From NCBI GenBank assembly GCA_036346355.1, contig CM070591.1, positions 33,388,392 to 33,452,391 on the forward strand: a DNA stretch of 64,000 nt, in the 5' to 3' direction. A program made the translations under genes and the position numbers. Under the pieces are notes generated by a model. The model ran no database searches and was not told the origin of the DNA. It worked only from the letters and a program-made list of their open reading frames with translations. Position 1 is the first letter of the stretch. Each line of letters opens with the position of its first letter. Origin of the DNA: Rhipidocladum racemiflorum (Eukaryota; Streptophyta; Magnoliopsida; Poales; Poaceae). Of the stretch, positions 1 to 11,445 are shown in pieces.

Positions 1-105
1 GAAGGCGGCGATGGCGACGACGACGGCGACGTAAATGACGGCGGCGACGTAGACGACGGCGGCGATGGTGACGACAGCAACAATGATGGCAGCGGCAGCA
101 GCGAC
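1..105. repeat. GGCGAC-type trinucleotide-rich stretch inside LTR
   Basis: Low-complexity run of GGC, GAC and GAT triplets. The same stretch is present at about 18,520-18,695 in the partner LTR and, more decayed, near 57,655-57,720 and on the opposite strand near 51,525-51,600. It lies in the 5' part of the LTR. Confidence 0.8.
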
Positions 106-1249
106 CGGAACGGTGAGTGCAGCCAAACCAGGAAAAAGGGAGACGGAGCAACGTGAAAAGGTGAGGAGAGAATGGAAAATAGATGAAGGTGTTGACGTGA
201 AGACTAAATGGAAATAAATGGGAATGGAGAAACGTACAGGAAGAAGCAGAGAAATGGTACCGGCTGGAAAGTTTGGAAACGGCTCAAGAGAAAAGCCTTC
301 ATGCGTCTGTTGCCTAATGTATACATACACACACATGTGAAGGCAACGGCTGGAGAGCAAAACGTGAATTACGAAATGAAGTGCATGGAAGGTAAAACGT
401 CTGGAGTGCATGAAGTGCATGGAAATGGAGCGGGTGGAGTGAAATGGAACCGATTCAAGCGTCATTAAACAAAATGGGAATGGCTGAACGTGCTAGTTTC
501 TAGTAATGAAGGTGTGCGTGTGGAGACATTTCCAATGGAGATGAAACGGCTGAGAACTGGAAATGACTGAGAGTTTGAACCAACTAGTAAAGGCTGGAAT
601 ACCCTACGCCCATGGGTCATGCATGATATACTAGTGACCATGTTACTATTAAATCGTGCATGTACCATGACATTACTAGTCTACGTGCAGAGGCTAACGG
701 AGAAACGGCTGCTAGTAAAGGCAGTGTAAGGACAAGGGTAACGGCTGGAAAGGAATCGACTGGGCACATGGAAACGAAGAATAGGTAGACAATCAATCGT
801 CTCGAAGGTATATACGTATATACGTTCCAAAACATGTTGAGAGGAAAAAAACGGAGAGGTTCCAAAATCTAAAAAAAAACCTCTAAAATACTAGGAACTA
901 CTATGAACCTAACGAAGTTGGTTTCGTGATTTTTCGACGTGTAGATTTTTCGTTAAAAATCTCTCAGTGAAATAGACACCTGTACCGATTTTTGTAAAAT
1001 CAACGATTTACGTTATATAATATGTTTTTTGAAAATATTTGAAAGCGAACACTCTCGTCTACCCATTACCTTTATTTTAAACAAAATTTTAGATTTTATG
1101 CTTTTGCAAAAATGCATTATCTTTATTTAATACGATTAGCCCAACAACTTAAATACAAATGACTCGCAAGAATTCCAAGTAAATTCGGAAATTACAAATA
1201 ATCCCAAAAACACACTAAATATATTAGAGGCAAATTTTGGGATGTTACA
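1..1249 (-). mobile_element. 3' LTR of a minus-strand Ty3/gypsy element (family 2), cut by window edge
   Basis: Read on the minus strand, this block begins at 1249 with TGTAACATCCC, the usual LTR start of this group, and runs off the left window edge. Just to its right lies the reverse complement of a polypurine tract, so this copy is the 3' LTR of a minus-strand element. A near-identical copy occupies roughly 18,590-19,842, including the same GGCGAC-rich stretch. The small open frames inside both copies are duplicated LTR sequence and not genes. Confidence 0.85.
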
Positions 1250-1275
1250 AACCTCCCCCCTTAACAGAATCTCGT
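1250..1275 (-). other. Polypurine tract (second-strand primer)
   Basis: The plus strand reads AACCTCCCCCCTTAA, so the minus strand has a TTAAGGGGGGAGG tract directly before the TGTAACATCCC LTR start. The same arrangement precedes the 3' LTRs at 13142 and 44045. Confidence 0.8.
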
Positions 1276-1299
1276 CCCCGAGAAACGAGACTAACTACA

Positions 1300-1590
1300 G
1301 AATTGGTTAGAGGAGAATCGACCTTCGACGCTTTCTGCACCTACACACTTGACGAGATTGCTCAGGGTTAGGGTCAAACGCCGGATAACATCCGAAAATT
1401 GACAGGTTGCTCCTTGCTAGTAAGATCCTTTGGCAACTCAATTGGCTTCGACAGGGTATGCTTTCTGGCACACCAGACACTTCTTCCACATGACCTTGAT
1501 GTTATTCTTCAAAAATAGTTGGCTTGGTTTCTATGAACATTGCAAACTTGCATTAAGAACATACAATTGAATCTTCAACCGGTGGAACAA
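1300..1590 (-). pseudogene. Remnant of pol C-terminus (integrase tail), minus strand
   Basis: In broken frames the minus strand still reads a KKCL motif followed by a stretch resembling the LELQPDLSYKEYPV segment that closes the integrase of the intact elements here. It sits just upstream of the polypurine tract, where the end of pol is expected. Stops and frame changes make it non-coding. The rest of this element's internal region is missing, replaced by the LTR fragment that starts at 1591. Confidence 0.55.
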
Positions 1591-3123
1591 TGCTATCGGG
1601 ACCCGAATCTTTCGGGACCCAAATCTACAAATCCGGACCCTCTGTGTATTCTTTACTAGTCCAGGATCACGCTAGTACACACAGTCGTACAGGGATGAAA
1701 TACCACAATCATACACAACGGAATTAATAATAAAGTACTTCAAACATTAAATAAACTGGTTATAAGACCTTAAGGTCACCTTACAAATAGTCTGCCACGC
1801 AGGGCTTGCAATAACAAAAGTAAATAATCAGCAGCGGAACGAAGAATGTCGGTGACCCCCATCAACTAGCCACAGGCAACTGATAAGGTTCAACTCCTAG
1901 ATAACTGCCTCCTCGCGGAACTTCTCCTCCGAAGTTGAAGTCTTCTCCTCAACTGATGATTATGTTGGAAGCAAGGGTGAGTATACAACATACTCAGCAA
2001 GTCATGCACAGGGGTGCAATCCTATTACTATATGCATGGCTTCTTCCAAAGGAATGGCTTAAGTGGTTGTTTTGCATCAAACAGCATTTTGCTTTGATTA
2101 AATAATCTTAATAGATTCAAAAGGAGTAAAACCATATTAGATAATAAGTTATCAATCTTTTTCAAACAGTTTGGCACAAAGCCCTAAATCACATTACCAA
2201 TTATATCTGGCATACAGCCACCCATTCCACATTTTATTTTAAAAGATCTAACCCTTGTGATGAGGACATCACTCTCTTTGATGCAGCGACGCCGACACCT
2301 ACACGTCAAGAGGAAACGATGAAAGGACCAATTACGCGAGCTCGTGCACGCCAGCAAATGGTCAACATGGTGCTCACAAATTATGGAGAAGTGCCAATAC
2401 AATACCAGATCAAAATGGGCCCAAAAGGAAGCACCAACCATGATGGGCCAAGGAGGTGCCAAGGCCCACAGGCAAAAACAAGTTGAAACAAGGAGGCCCA
2501 ACCATGATGGGCCAAGGAGGCACTAAGGCCCATCATGGCACCACTCCTTATCAGGCCAACCCATGAAGTGTGGCACCACTTGCACCCACTTGCTCCCTCC
2601 ACCGGCCCACGAAGGCCCAAGTTGCATGACTAGAAGTTTAGTACCACCTTGCTTAGTGTTATTTTTTTGGCTCCATCCCTCCACTATATAATAGAGGCAA
2701 TAGGCCACCTAAGAGACTTGAGTTTTGCTTTGTAAATCAGTTTAGCCTTTGCTACTATACGTGTAAGCGCGTGTCGATTAGACCGCCAGCGCACGTGTTT
2801 GCAAGACTCCAAATTTTCATATTGGAAATTAAATTTTCATATTAGCAATTTCAGATTGCTTGTTATCTTGTTCTTGCTAGTTCTTTAATTGCTTGCAGGA
2901 ACCCAGACCCTCATGGTCAGGTTGATCACTCACCCGCGAGATCAATAACCCTCTGGAGTTGGTATATCGGTCGCTAAGGCGCTAACGTTGACTCTCCACA
3001 AAAGTCGAGATTTACCTTCTCATCGAAAGATCGGTAACGTTGTTTCTATCACCTTGACTGTAATCCCCGAGCTTTGTCCAGTACCGTGGACAAGGCTATT
3101 CGAATAGTTTTGACACACTCTGC
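1591..3123 (-). mobile_element. Family-2 LTR fragment (3' half), minus strand
   Basis: Starts TGCTATCGGGACCCG, the reverse complement of the LTR 3' end, and follows the same order as the block at 54,993-57,955: terminal hairpin, AATAAA region, GAGTAT hairpin, and the AATCCCCGAGC segment. Near 3123 it changes abruptly into LTR sequence of element A, so its 5' half is absent. It is interrupted by the solo LTR at 2258-3051. Confidence 0.8.
2258..3051 (+). mobile_element. Solo LTR (794 bp) with 5-bp target duplication
   Basis: The block starts TGATGAGGACATC and ends TTTCTATCA, flanked by CCTTG at 2253-2257 and 3052-3056. Removing it and one CCTTG restores the AACCCTTGACTGTAATCC context seen at about 55,640. 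A TATA-like CTATATAATA lies near 2685, which suggests plus orientation. No PBS, PPT or coding sequence accompanies it, so it is a solo LTR. Confidence 0.85.
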
Positions 3124-3290
3124 AGAGGCCCAACCCAGATACTCCGGGGTCTAAACCCGGATAGTCCGGTGTACCCGGACACTCCGGATACATAACCTGG
3201 ATACTCTGGTTTAGTCAGCATTCGAGTAACCGAGTAGGTCAACCCGGATACTCCGGGTTAGAACCCGGATACTCCGGATGTACAGGGATG
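3124..3290. repeat. ACTCCGG tandem motif array (5' LTR copy)
   Basis: Several imperfect units of the form CCCGGATACTCCGGGTT. This is the shorter copy of the array at about 14,095-14,490. Confidence 0.75.
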
Positions 3291-3616
3291 AATTGCTTCT
3301 CATGAACATGCTAGGATTAGGAATATAACCATGATGCATTTCATGCATGATTGTGCATGCTCTTGTGTTGTTTATTATTGGTCTCTTGATTTGTATTCTT
3401 TTGGAATTGGATTTCTTGTTAGGTGTCGACGCTTTGGAAGACAACCCCGAGTACGACTACGCCTACGATGTCAAGAGCGAGCAGCAAGGCACTACCTTAC
3501 TCCTTGAACATACTTGATCCTATTAATTGCGAATTATGTTGAAGTTATTTTGTCAATTGCATGCTTACTTTAAATTACAAGTATATTTGGGGTAGAATAT
3601 TTAGTTACTACCTTGT
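3124..3616 (+). mobile_element. Remnant of the 5' LTR of element A
   Basis: Matches 14,313-14,812 of the 3' LTR of element A nearly base for base, including the CCCGGATACTCCGG repeats and the following AT-rich stretch. The rest of the roughly 3-kb 5' LTR is missing on both sides. The right edge breaks at TACCTTGT, after which the two copies diverge. Confidence 0.8.
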
Positions 3617-4245
3617 GGTACACGAGTTATGGGAGACTCGTGCTCGTCTTCGCGCCGCGCAGGGGCATCTTCATCAATTCTTACAGACTGGTCTCGTGCC
3701 ACGGAATGTGGTGTACAGACCCAATTCTACTACGCCCATCTCCAGGCCCTTTTTAATTCCCACGCGTGATGGGGGTGGAGGCCCAACACTTCAATTCTAG
3801 CCATGCGCGCATCAATTCAACAAGCGCAATGCATCTCCATGCGCAAGGATCATCAGGAGCACATACATCCTACTTGGGGTCTCCTCAACGTCTCGCTAGC
3901 TCCTTGGATCTTGAAGATACGGGATCGCTGGAATACCATCTTTTGGATGAATTTCCCCCAGGCTTCCTTAGGGATATTTGAGTTGCCTTAGCTGAATTAG
4001 TCATAACCCCTATGTAGGGGAGAACTATCATAATTCGAAGTCATGTAATAGACTCTGTCGTGTGACTTAGACTATGCTCTCTCGTTGTCATTTCAGAACT
4101 TTGTTGTTGCTCATGGATGTTGTTGGAGTTATGAACTTCTTCCATCTGATGTTTTGTGCTTATGCTGTTTGTTTCCTGTGTTGCATTCATGTGGATCTAT
4201 ACGAGTGTACTTGTTTCTTGCTGCTAACTTGGGGTTGGCAATAGG
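3617..4245 (+). other. Truncated 5' internal leader of element A, with possible extra-ORF tail
   Basis: No PBS remains here, because the LTR/internal junction was lost in the deletion at 3616. One frame across about 3620-3800 reads a short charged, helical-looking stretch (HELWETRARLRAAQGHLH), and a second at about 3766-3981 ends in LLDEFPPGFLRDI. By position these could be the tail of the extra ORF that precedes gag in the complete element (38,603), but I see no clear sequence match. Gag starts at 4246. Confidence 0.4.
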
Positions 4246-5176
4246 ATGGTAGGAGCTACTACTCGATCACAAACTCAGCAAGGGATGAGGCCACACACCT
4301 CGGGCTCCCAAGCAGCCGAGGAGCATGCTCAGGGGGTTGCTCACGACAACCCGGAGTCGTCTCACAGTCAAAATCAACACCATCCTCATGCGGAGGCGGA
4401 ACTTCCACCATCTCCTACCATGACTCAAGTGCTTGCCATGATTGAGCAGAATTGGCAGGATGAGACCTTGGTCTTGCAGCAGATTGCTCGCAATACTGCC
4501 GTGGCCCCGGGCCCTGTCCGAGGTGCCGGTGGGGGAGGGCATCATGTCGCAGGAGGACTTGGCGAGTTCCTTCTCATGCAGCCACCGTTATTCTCCCGTG
4601 CTGAGGACCCACTTGAAGCGGATGACTGGCTCGGACCATTGAGCGCAAGCTTACCATTGCCTAGTGTCCGGATCATGAGAAGGTCCTTTATGCTTCCCAT
4701 CAGCTCGATGGAGCATCGTGCGCATGGTGGGACAGCTTCACCGCCATGCAACCTGCTCATCATGTTATCACGTGGGCGGAGTTTCGCACAACCTTCTGCG
4801 AGGCTCATGTTCCCACGGGTGTTATGGCCATCAAGAAGTGCGAATTCCTCGCACTGAAGCAAAGTGGCAAATCCGTTATGGAGTATCTTCACGAATTCAA
4901 CTACTTGGCTCGTTACGCTCCAGATGACACCTCAACCGATGAGCGCAAACAAGAGCGCTTTATGGAGGGACTTTCCGAGGAGTTGCAGTTGGAGCTCGCT
5001 GCACATGAATTCTGCAATTTCCAACATTTGGTCAACAAGGCCATAGTGGTGGACGAGAAGCGGGGAAAACTGGAGGAGTCAAGCAAGCGCAAGCGAGCAG
5101 CTCAGATTTTAGCTAGCAACAGCTCGCAACCGCCACGCGCCACTCGTCCCCTGCCTTCCAATTATCAAGCTCCGAC
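4246..5176 (+). pseudogene. gag: gag of element A, 5' part, frameshifted and split by an insertion
   Basis: The ATG at 4246 opens a frame of MVGATTRSQTQ type, as in chromovirus Gag. The capsid-like retrotransposon Gag domain follows, but the frame shifts once or more between about 4635 and 4750: the first frame carries DPLEADDWL, and the second, from about 4746, carries the HVITWAEFRTTF and MEYLHEFNYLARYAPDD motifs. The frame is cut at 5181 by the 4.3-kb palindromic element and resumes after 9480. Gag would form the virus-like particle in the cytoplasm, but this copy cannot make an intact one. Confidence 0.85.
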
Positions 5177-5181
5177 ATCCC

Positions 5182-7280
5182 TGTCGGGACCCGATTTTGC
5201 AAATCCGGACCCTCTGTGTATTCAGCACTAGTCCAGGATCTCGCTAGTGCACACAGTCTCAACATTGGTAAATATCACATTCATACACATCGATAATTAT
5301 AAAGTACTTTAATTAAAATAACCAAACTGGTCGCTCGACCTTATGGTCAAGTTACAAAAGTATGCCTCGCAGGGCTAAGACTTAATCAAATAAAATCTGC
5401 ATTGAATATATAAAAGCTGGCGCCAACCAATATGCCACGAGGCAATCGATGGACTCGATCCCTAGTTAGACGGCTCTTCTTGAAACTCCTCCTCCAAAGC
5501 CGGTGTCGCCTCTTCTTCAACTGGTGTTGTTTTGTGGCAAGGGTGAGTACTTGGTACTCAGCAAGTCATGCACAGAATGCAAGCTAATATTCTACATGCA
5601 TGGCTTAATACAAAGGAATAGCTCAAGGTATAATTGCAGTAAACAGCATTTGACAAGTATCATAAGTAGATTCGAAAGCAGTAAAAACAAGTATAATATC
5701 AATAACTTTTCCAGGAGTTAAATAAACATCTTTCCCATTCCTAGTCCACATTTCCATCAACATCATCTATTAACCAAACCAAACCTTCCAAGTCCAAGTT
5801 GTTTTCACGAAAGTCTAACCCTTGATTGTAATCCCCGAGCAATGTCCAATACCGCGGACACGGCTATTCGAATAGATTTTACACTCTGCAGAGGTTATGC
5901 ACTTTACCCACAAGATACAGCCAAACGCCATAAGGACGAGTGATCGTAACAAAGTCTTTAGGAAACAGCTAACTACGCAAGTGAACCTTTCCGGTTTTAG
6001 CCATACACCATCCCTTCCCTTAACCAAGGCGAAGTATGGGACCAACATACCGTTGGACAGGTACCATGCCATTGCACTGGTACGCTCCCCTTTTAAGCTA
6101 CACAAAGGTTGTAGTTGACACCCGAGGTATCACATGCAAGTTATTAGTAACTTACTCAACTAGGTCCGTCCCATTACGGACATGTGGTTGCACGATTAAC
6201 TCAGTTCAAAGGCTTGCAAGGTTAAGTCCTTAGGTTGACCAGGGCAAGACTACCCGAAGAACCAAACCATCACTCCCGATGCCACAACTGGCCCACCCGA
6301 TCATTTCTTGCCACATGCCGCGGTCCAAATCAAAACCCCAGTTGATTACCATGCACCACGTGCCATCAACATCACAACACATGATACCTTTTCCAAAACA
6401 GGTTCAATATATCATTAAGTCAATATTAACATTTGTTTTGTCCAAAATCATGTCATAAGCACGTAGCAGGTCTAAGCAATATACTACAACGATCTAAATT
6501 CCCATGTTGGCAATTTAATAATGTCCAACTTATTTAATCCTCAACTAGGGTGACAAGGGGTTCATGGCATTCAATTATCTATGTCAAGGTGGCATACAGC
6601 AACTAGGTAATTAACTAATCTCCCAAAATTAACTAAAGCATTTTATAATTGAACTAGCATGCAATAATTTAAATCAAACTAATTTCAAAATGGGATCAAC
6701 ATGGTCAAAGCACACCTTTCCTTCAAAAAGCACTTGATCTTGGTCCTGAGCTGGCTCCTGGGTCAACACTTCACCTTCGAAGCCTTGGGCGCCAGCGTCT
6801 ACTAAATAGCAGCTTGCAAATAGCAATAAATAAATAAAACAGTAGACAAAAAGTGTCCAAACATCCAAATGAAGTCCATAAACAGAGAGAGCATAATTTT
6901 GTGAATTTTTAGGGATTTGAATTGGCGAAATCGGAGTTAAAACGCAAAAGTTACAAGCGTTTAAAGTTTAAATAATCAATTAAATAATATTACAGAGAAA
7001 AACTTTAGCCCAAAAATTAAATAAAATTTATCATTGGGTAGATCTCAATTTTATACAAATTTAGAAATTTGAATCACTCAAATCGGAGTTAAATTGCATA
7101 AGTTATAAGCGTTTGAAATTTGAAATCATATTTGAATTCATTAAACCGAATTAAATAAATTATTTCTTTTTCGGAAAAAGATTTATTGCGTCAGCAGTGA
7201 CACGTGTCAGCATCTGATTGGTCGGCTGACGTCAGCCGGTCCACGGACTCGGCCCACGGCTCGGCTCGGTCCACCGTGGA
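5182..7280 (-). repeat. Left arm of the palindrome (LTR 3' part, minus orientation)
   Basis: Reverse-complementary to 7366-9475 apart from scattered differences. In LTR order it carries the terminal hairpin (5214-5256), the AATAAA region, the GAGTAC hairpin (5545-5559), the AT-rich block and the GACGTCAGC/CACGTGTC block. It seems to extend about 60 bp further into LTR sequence than the right arm. Confidence 0.9.
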
Positions 7281-7365
7281 CTCGGCCCACGGCTCTACAT
7301 GTCACGGACATGTTGGCCCGTCATGTCAGTCGGCCCGGGCTCACGCCAGCGCGGGCGCGACTGAC
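7281..7365. other. Asymmetric spacer at the palindrome centre
   Basis: About 85 bp, very GC-rich, not self-complementary overall. Its left part still resembles family-1 LTR (compare about 62,850-62,900), while the right part (CGGGCTCACGCCAGCGCG) has no obvious mate in the other arm. This is where the two LTR pieces were joined. Confidence 0.6.
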
Positions 7366-9475
7366 ACGAGTCCACGGTGGACCGAGCCAAGCTGTGGGCC
7401 AAGTCCGTGGACCGGCTGACGTCAGCCGACCAATCAGATGCTGACACGTGTCACTGCTGACGCAATAAATCTTTTTCCGAAAAAGAAATAATTTATTTAA
7501 TTCGGTTTAATGAATTCAAATATGATTTCAAACTTCAAACGCTTATAACTTATGCAATTTAACTCCGATTTGAGTGATTCAAATTTCTAAATTTGTATAA
7601 AATTGAGATCTACCCAATGCTAAATTTTATTTAATTTTTGGGCCAAAGTTTTTCTCTGTAATATTATTTAATTGATTATTTAAACTTTAAACGCTTGTAA
7701 CTTTTGCGTTTTAACTCCGATTTTGCCGTTTCAAATTCCTAAAAATTCACAAAATTATGCTCTCTTTGTTTATGGACTTCATTTGGATGTTTGGACACTT
7801 TTTGTCTACTGTTTTATTCATTTATTGCTATTTGCAAGCTGCTATTTGTAGACGCCGGCGCCCGAAGGCTTCGAAGGTGAAGTGTTGACCCAGGAGCCAG
7901 CTCAGGACCAAGATCAAGTGCTTTTTGAAGGCAAGTTGTTCTTTTACCATGTTGATCCCATTTTGAAATTAGTTTGATTTAAATTATTGAATGCTAGTTC
8001 AATTATAAAATGCTTTAATTAATTTTGGGAGATTAGTTAATTACCTAGTTGTTGTATGCCACCTTGAGATAGATAATTGAATGCCATAAACCCCTTGTCA
8101 CTCTAGTTGAGGATTAAATAAGTTGGACATTATTAAATTGCCAACATGGGAATTTAGATCGTTGTAGTATATTGCTTAGACCTGCTACGTGCTTATGACA
8201 TGATTTTGGACAAAACAAATGTTAATATTGACTTAATGATATATTGAACATGTTTTGGAAAAGGTATCATGTGTTGTGATGTTGATGGCACGTGGTGCAT
8301 GGTAATCAACTGGGGTTTTGATTTGGACCAGGCATGTGGCAAGAAATGATCGGGTGGGCCAGTTGTGGCATCGGGAGTGATGGTTTGGTTCTTCGGGTAG
8401 TCTTGCCCTGGTCAACCTAAGGACTTAACCTTGCAAGCCTTTGAACTGAGTTAATCGTGCAACCACATATCCGTAATGGGACGGACCTAGTTGAGTAAGT
8501 TACTAATAACTTGCATGTGATACCTCGGGTGTCAACTACACCCTTTGTGTAGCTTGAAAGGGGAGCCGCATCAAAGGCAATGGCATGGTACTCGTCCAAC
8601 GGTATGTCGGTCCCATACTTCGCCTTGGTTAAGGGAAGGGATGGTGTATGGCAAAAACAGGAAAGGTTCACTTGCGTAGTTAGCCGTTTCCGAAAGACTT
8701 TGTTACGATCACTCGTCCTTGTGGCGTTTGGCTGTATCTTGTGGGTAAAGTGCATAACCTCTGCAGAGTGTAAAATCTTCGAATAGCCGTGTCCGCGGTA
8801 TTGGACATTGCTCGGGGATTACAATCAAGGGTTAGACTTTCGTGAAAACAACTTGGACTTGAAAGGTTTGGTTTGGTTAATAGATGATGTTGATGGAAAT
8901 GTGGACTAGGAATGGGAAAGATGTTTATTTAACTCCTGGAAAAGTTATTGATATTATACTTGTTTTTACTGCTTTCGAATCTACTTATGATACTTGTCAA
9001 ATATTGTTTACTGCAATCATACCTTGAGCTATTCCTTTGTATTAAGCCATGCATGTAGAATATTAGCTTGCATTCTGTGCATGACTTGCTGAGTACCAAG
9101 TACTCACCCTTGCCACAAAACAACACCAGTTGAAGAAGAGGCGACACCGGCTTTGGAGGAGGAGTTTCAAGAAGAGCCGTCTAACTAGGGATCGAGTCCA
9201 GTCAGTTGCCTGTGGCATATTGGTTGGCGCCACGCGTTTTCTTTATATATTCCGCTGCAGATTTTATTTGATTAGGTCTTAGCCCTGCGAGGCATACTTT
9301 TGTAACTTGACCATAAGGTCGAGCGACCAGTTTGGTTATTTTAATTAAAGTACTTTATAATTATCGATGTGTATGAATGTGATATTTACCAATGTTGAGA
9401 CTGTGTGCACTAGCGAGATCCTGGACTAGTGCTGAATACACAGAGGGTCCGGATTTGCAAATTCGGGTCCCGACA
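7366..9475 (+). repeat. Right arm of the palindrome (LTR 3' part, plus orientation)
   Basis: Plus-oriented 3' part of the family-1 LTR, ending CGGGTCCCGACA. It is the mirror of the left arm. Differences between arms include CCTGTGG (9210-9215) against CCACGAGG (5435-5442), the same kind of CAG/CTG change seen between other copies in this window. Confidence 0.9.
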
Positions 9476-9480
9476 ATCCC

Positions 9481-10100
9481 AAGACCTCTGATACCTGTTG
9501 CGCATCCACCGCAGCAAAAATTTTCGCCAAACGTCGGTGGGAATCAGCGAGGAGGTAACACTCAAGGCCGCCCAGTTCTAGTGTGCTACCAATGCAAGAA
9601 GCCGGGGCACTTTGCGCGCCAATGTCCGCAAAGGAACCCAGCAATGTCAGGGGCTCGAACGCCGAATGCAGCCGGAGCCGCACCACCACCACTGCCACGG
9701 CCAGCTCCACCGAGAGCCACGCCGGCACAACCATGCGGTCGCATCAGCCACGTCACCGCCGAAGAAGCTTAGGATGCGCCGGATGTGGTGTTGGGTACGC
9801 TTCTTGTCAACTCCTACCCAGCTACTGCATTATTTGATTCCGGAGCATCGCACTCATTTATCTGAGGGGGGTTTGCTACTCATAATGGGTTTTCTATCCA
9901 ACCATTGCATCCGCCTCTTCTCATTAGAACGCCAGGATCGGAGTTGAGAACCGATCAAATTTGTCGAGGAATTGGCATAGAAGTCAATGGGGTAGAACTT
10001 CTGGCTGACTTGATCCTGATCGATACAAAGGGAATTGAAGTTATTCTTGGGATGGACTGGTTGTCCAAGCATCAAGGATACATCGACTGTGCACAAAAAT
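9481..10100 (+). pseudogene. gag 3' end (zinc knuckle) and protease of element A
   Basis: Continuation of gag after the palindromic insertion. At about 9580-9625 one frame carries a CCHC knuckle, CYQCKKPGHFARQC, which binds element RNA in this family. Near 9823-9860 the aspartic protease active site ALFDSGASHSFI is readable but is followed at once by a stop. The next frame (from 9905) contains LRTDQICRGIGIEV and ends with the protease/linker motif [11 protein letters not shown]. At least two breaks prevent a continuous polyprotein. Confidence 0.85.
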
Positions 10101-11445
10101 CCATCTCCCTCACCAGTGCAAGTGGCGAGCAAGTTGTCCTTGCATCTAGTTTTGGTTTTACTCATCTCTATGCCTTGAGGGATGAGCCGTTTCTCGGGAT
10201 TAGTGATGTACCAGTGGTACGTGACTACCCGGATATCTTTCCAGAAGAATTACCGGGGATGCCGCCATACCGGGAGGTGGAATTCGTCATTGAATTACTG
10301 CTCGGAATAGCCCCGATATTCAAGCGTCCATATCGGATGCCTCCAAATGAGTTGATTGAATTTAAGAAACAACTCGCGGAGTAGCAAGATAAGGGCTTCA
10401 TTCGACCGAGCTCCTCACCCTAGGGATGCCCGGTGCTGTTTGTGAAGAAGAAGGACAACAGTTTACGGATGTGTGTTGATTACCGTCCGTTGAATGAGGT
10501 AACGGTCAAGAACAAGTATCCACTTCCACGGATTGATGATTTGTTCGATCAAATGACCGGAGCCCGTGTATTCTCCAAAATTGATTTGAGGTCGAGCTAT
10601 CATCAAATCAAAATCAGGGAGGGAGACATTTCGAAGACGGCATTCTCTACTCGTTATGGCCTATATGAGTATACTGCCATGTCTTTCGGTTTAACCAATG
10701 CACCGGCCTACTTCATGAGTCTAATGAATTCAATTTTCATGGAGTACCTCAACAAATTCGTTGTCATCTTCATTGACGACATTCTCATCTACTCCAAATC
10801 TAAAGAGGAACATGAAGAACACCTTCAAGTAGTCCTGGAGAAACTGCGAGAACACCGACTTTATGCAAAATTCAGCAAGTGTGAATTTTGGCTAAAGGAA
10901 GTTACCTTCCTAGGCCATGTGCTGTTGGAAGGCGGAGTTGCAGTTGACCCGAGCAAAGTACAATCAGTACTTAATTGGGAATAGCCCAAGACCATCACAG
11001 AAGTTCGGAGTTTTCTCGGACTCGCGGGATACTACCGCCGGTTTGTGGAGAACTTCTCCAAGATCGCGAAGCCACTAACTGAACTATTGAAGAAGGAGAA
11101 GAAGTTTTCATGGTCAGCAGAGTGTGAAGCAAGTTTCCAATTGCTGAAGGTTCTCTTAACTCTTTTGATCTTGAAATCTTGCCGGATATTCACAAGGCCT
11201 TCGACATATATTGCGATGCATCACGCCTCGGACTCGGTTGCGTACTTATGCAAGGAGGCCGAGTGGTGGCATATGCATCTAGGCAATTGAGGCCACATGA
11301 GATGAATTATCCAACCCATGACTTAGAGCTAGCAGCTGTGGTGCATGCTCTAAAAATTTGGAGACATTACCTCATCGGTAATCGTTGCTAATTCTACACT
11401 GATCACAAGAGCCTGAAATACATTTTCACTCAAGCCGATCTGAAC
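10101..11445 (+). pseudogene. pol: Reverse transcriptase and RNase H of element A
   Basis: The RT domain is clear: [20 protein letters not shown] (about 10,438), the [15 protein letters not shown] stretch, and the catalytic FIDD box (about 10,770) in [12 protein letters not shown], the usual chromovirus variant of YxDD. A stop before the RT part (10,382) and another after NWE (10,982) break the frame. RNase H follows at 11,179-11,391 with [16 protein letters not shown] and [13 protein letters not shown], then a stop at NRC just before the usual YTDHKSLKY segment, which remains readable. Together these would copy element RNA into DNA. The copy is inactive. Confidence 0.9.

Larger units (their letters stand above)
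5182..9475. mobile_element. Palindromic LTR-derived insertion with U5 ends at both termini
   Basis: The left end reads TGTCGGGACCCG and the right end CGGGTCCCGACA. Both are the 3' (U5) terminus of the family-1 LTR, in opposite orientations. The flanks are ATCCC at 5177-5181 and ATCCC at 9476-9480, a 5-bp duplication as made by retroviral-type integrases. Each arm of about 2.1 kb corresponds to the 3' part of the family-1 LTR (compare about 36,300-38,383). There is no PBS, PPT or coding region. The arms carry equivalent short ORFs (5503-5721 plus, 8929-9147 minus), which are mirror images and not genes. Confidence 0.9.

Noticed and set aside
208..468. ORF at 208-468 with a near-identical copy at 18,788-19,057
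   Set aside because: Both lie at equivalent positions in the two LTRs of one element, so similarity is due to LTR identity.
5503..5721. Apparently conserved 72-aa ORF present twice (5503-5721 plus and 8929-9147 minus)
   Set aside because: The two copies are mirror positions of the palindrome arms. The same stretch is non-coding in the other LTR copies, so the conservation reflects DNA duplication.
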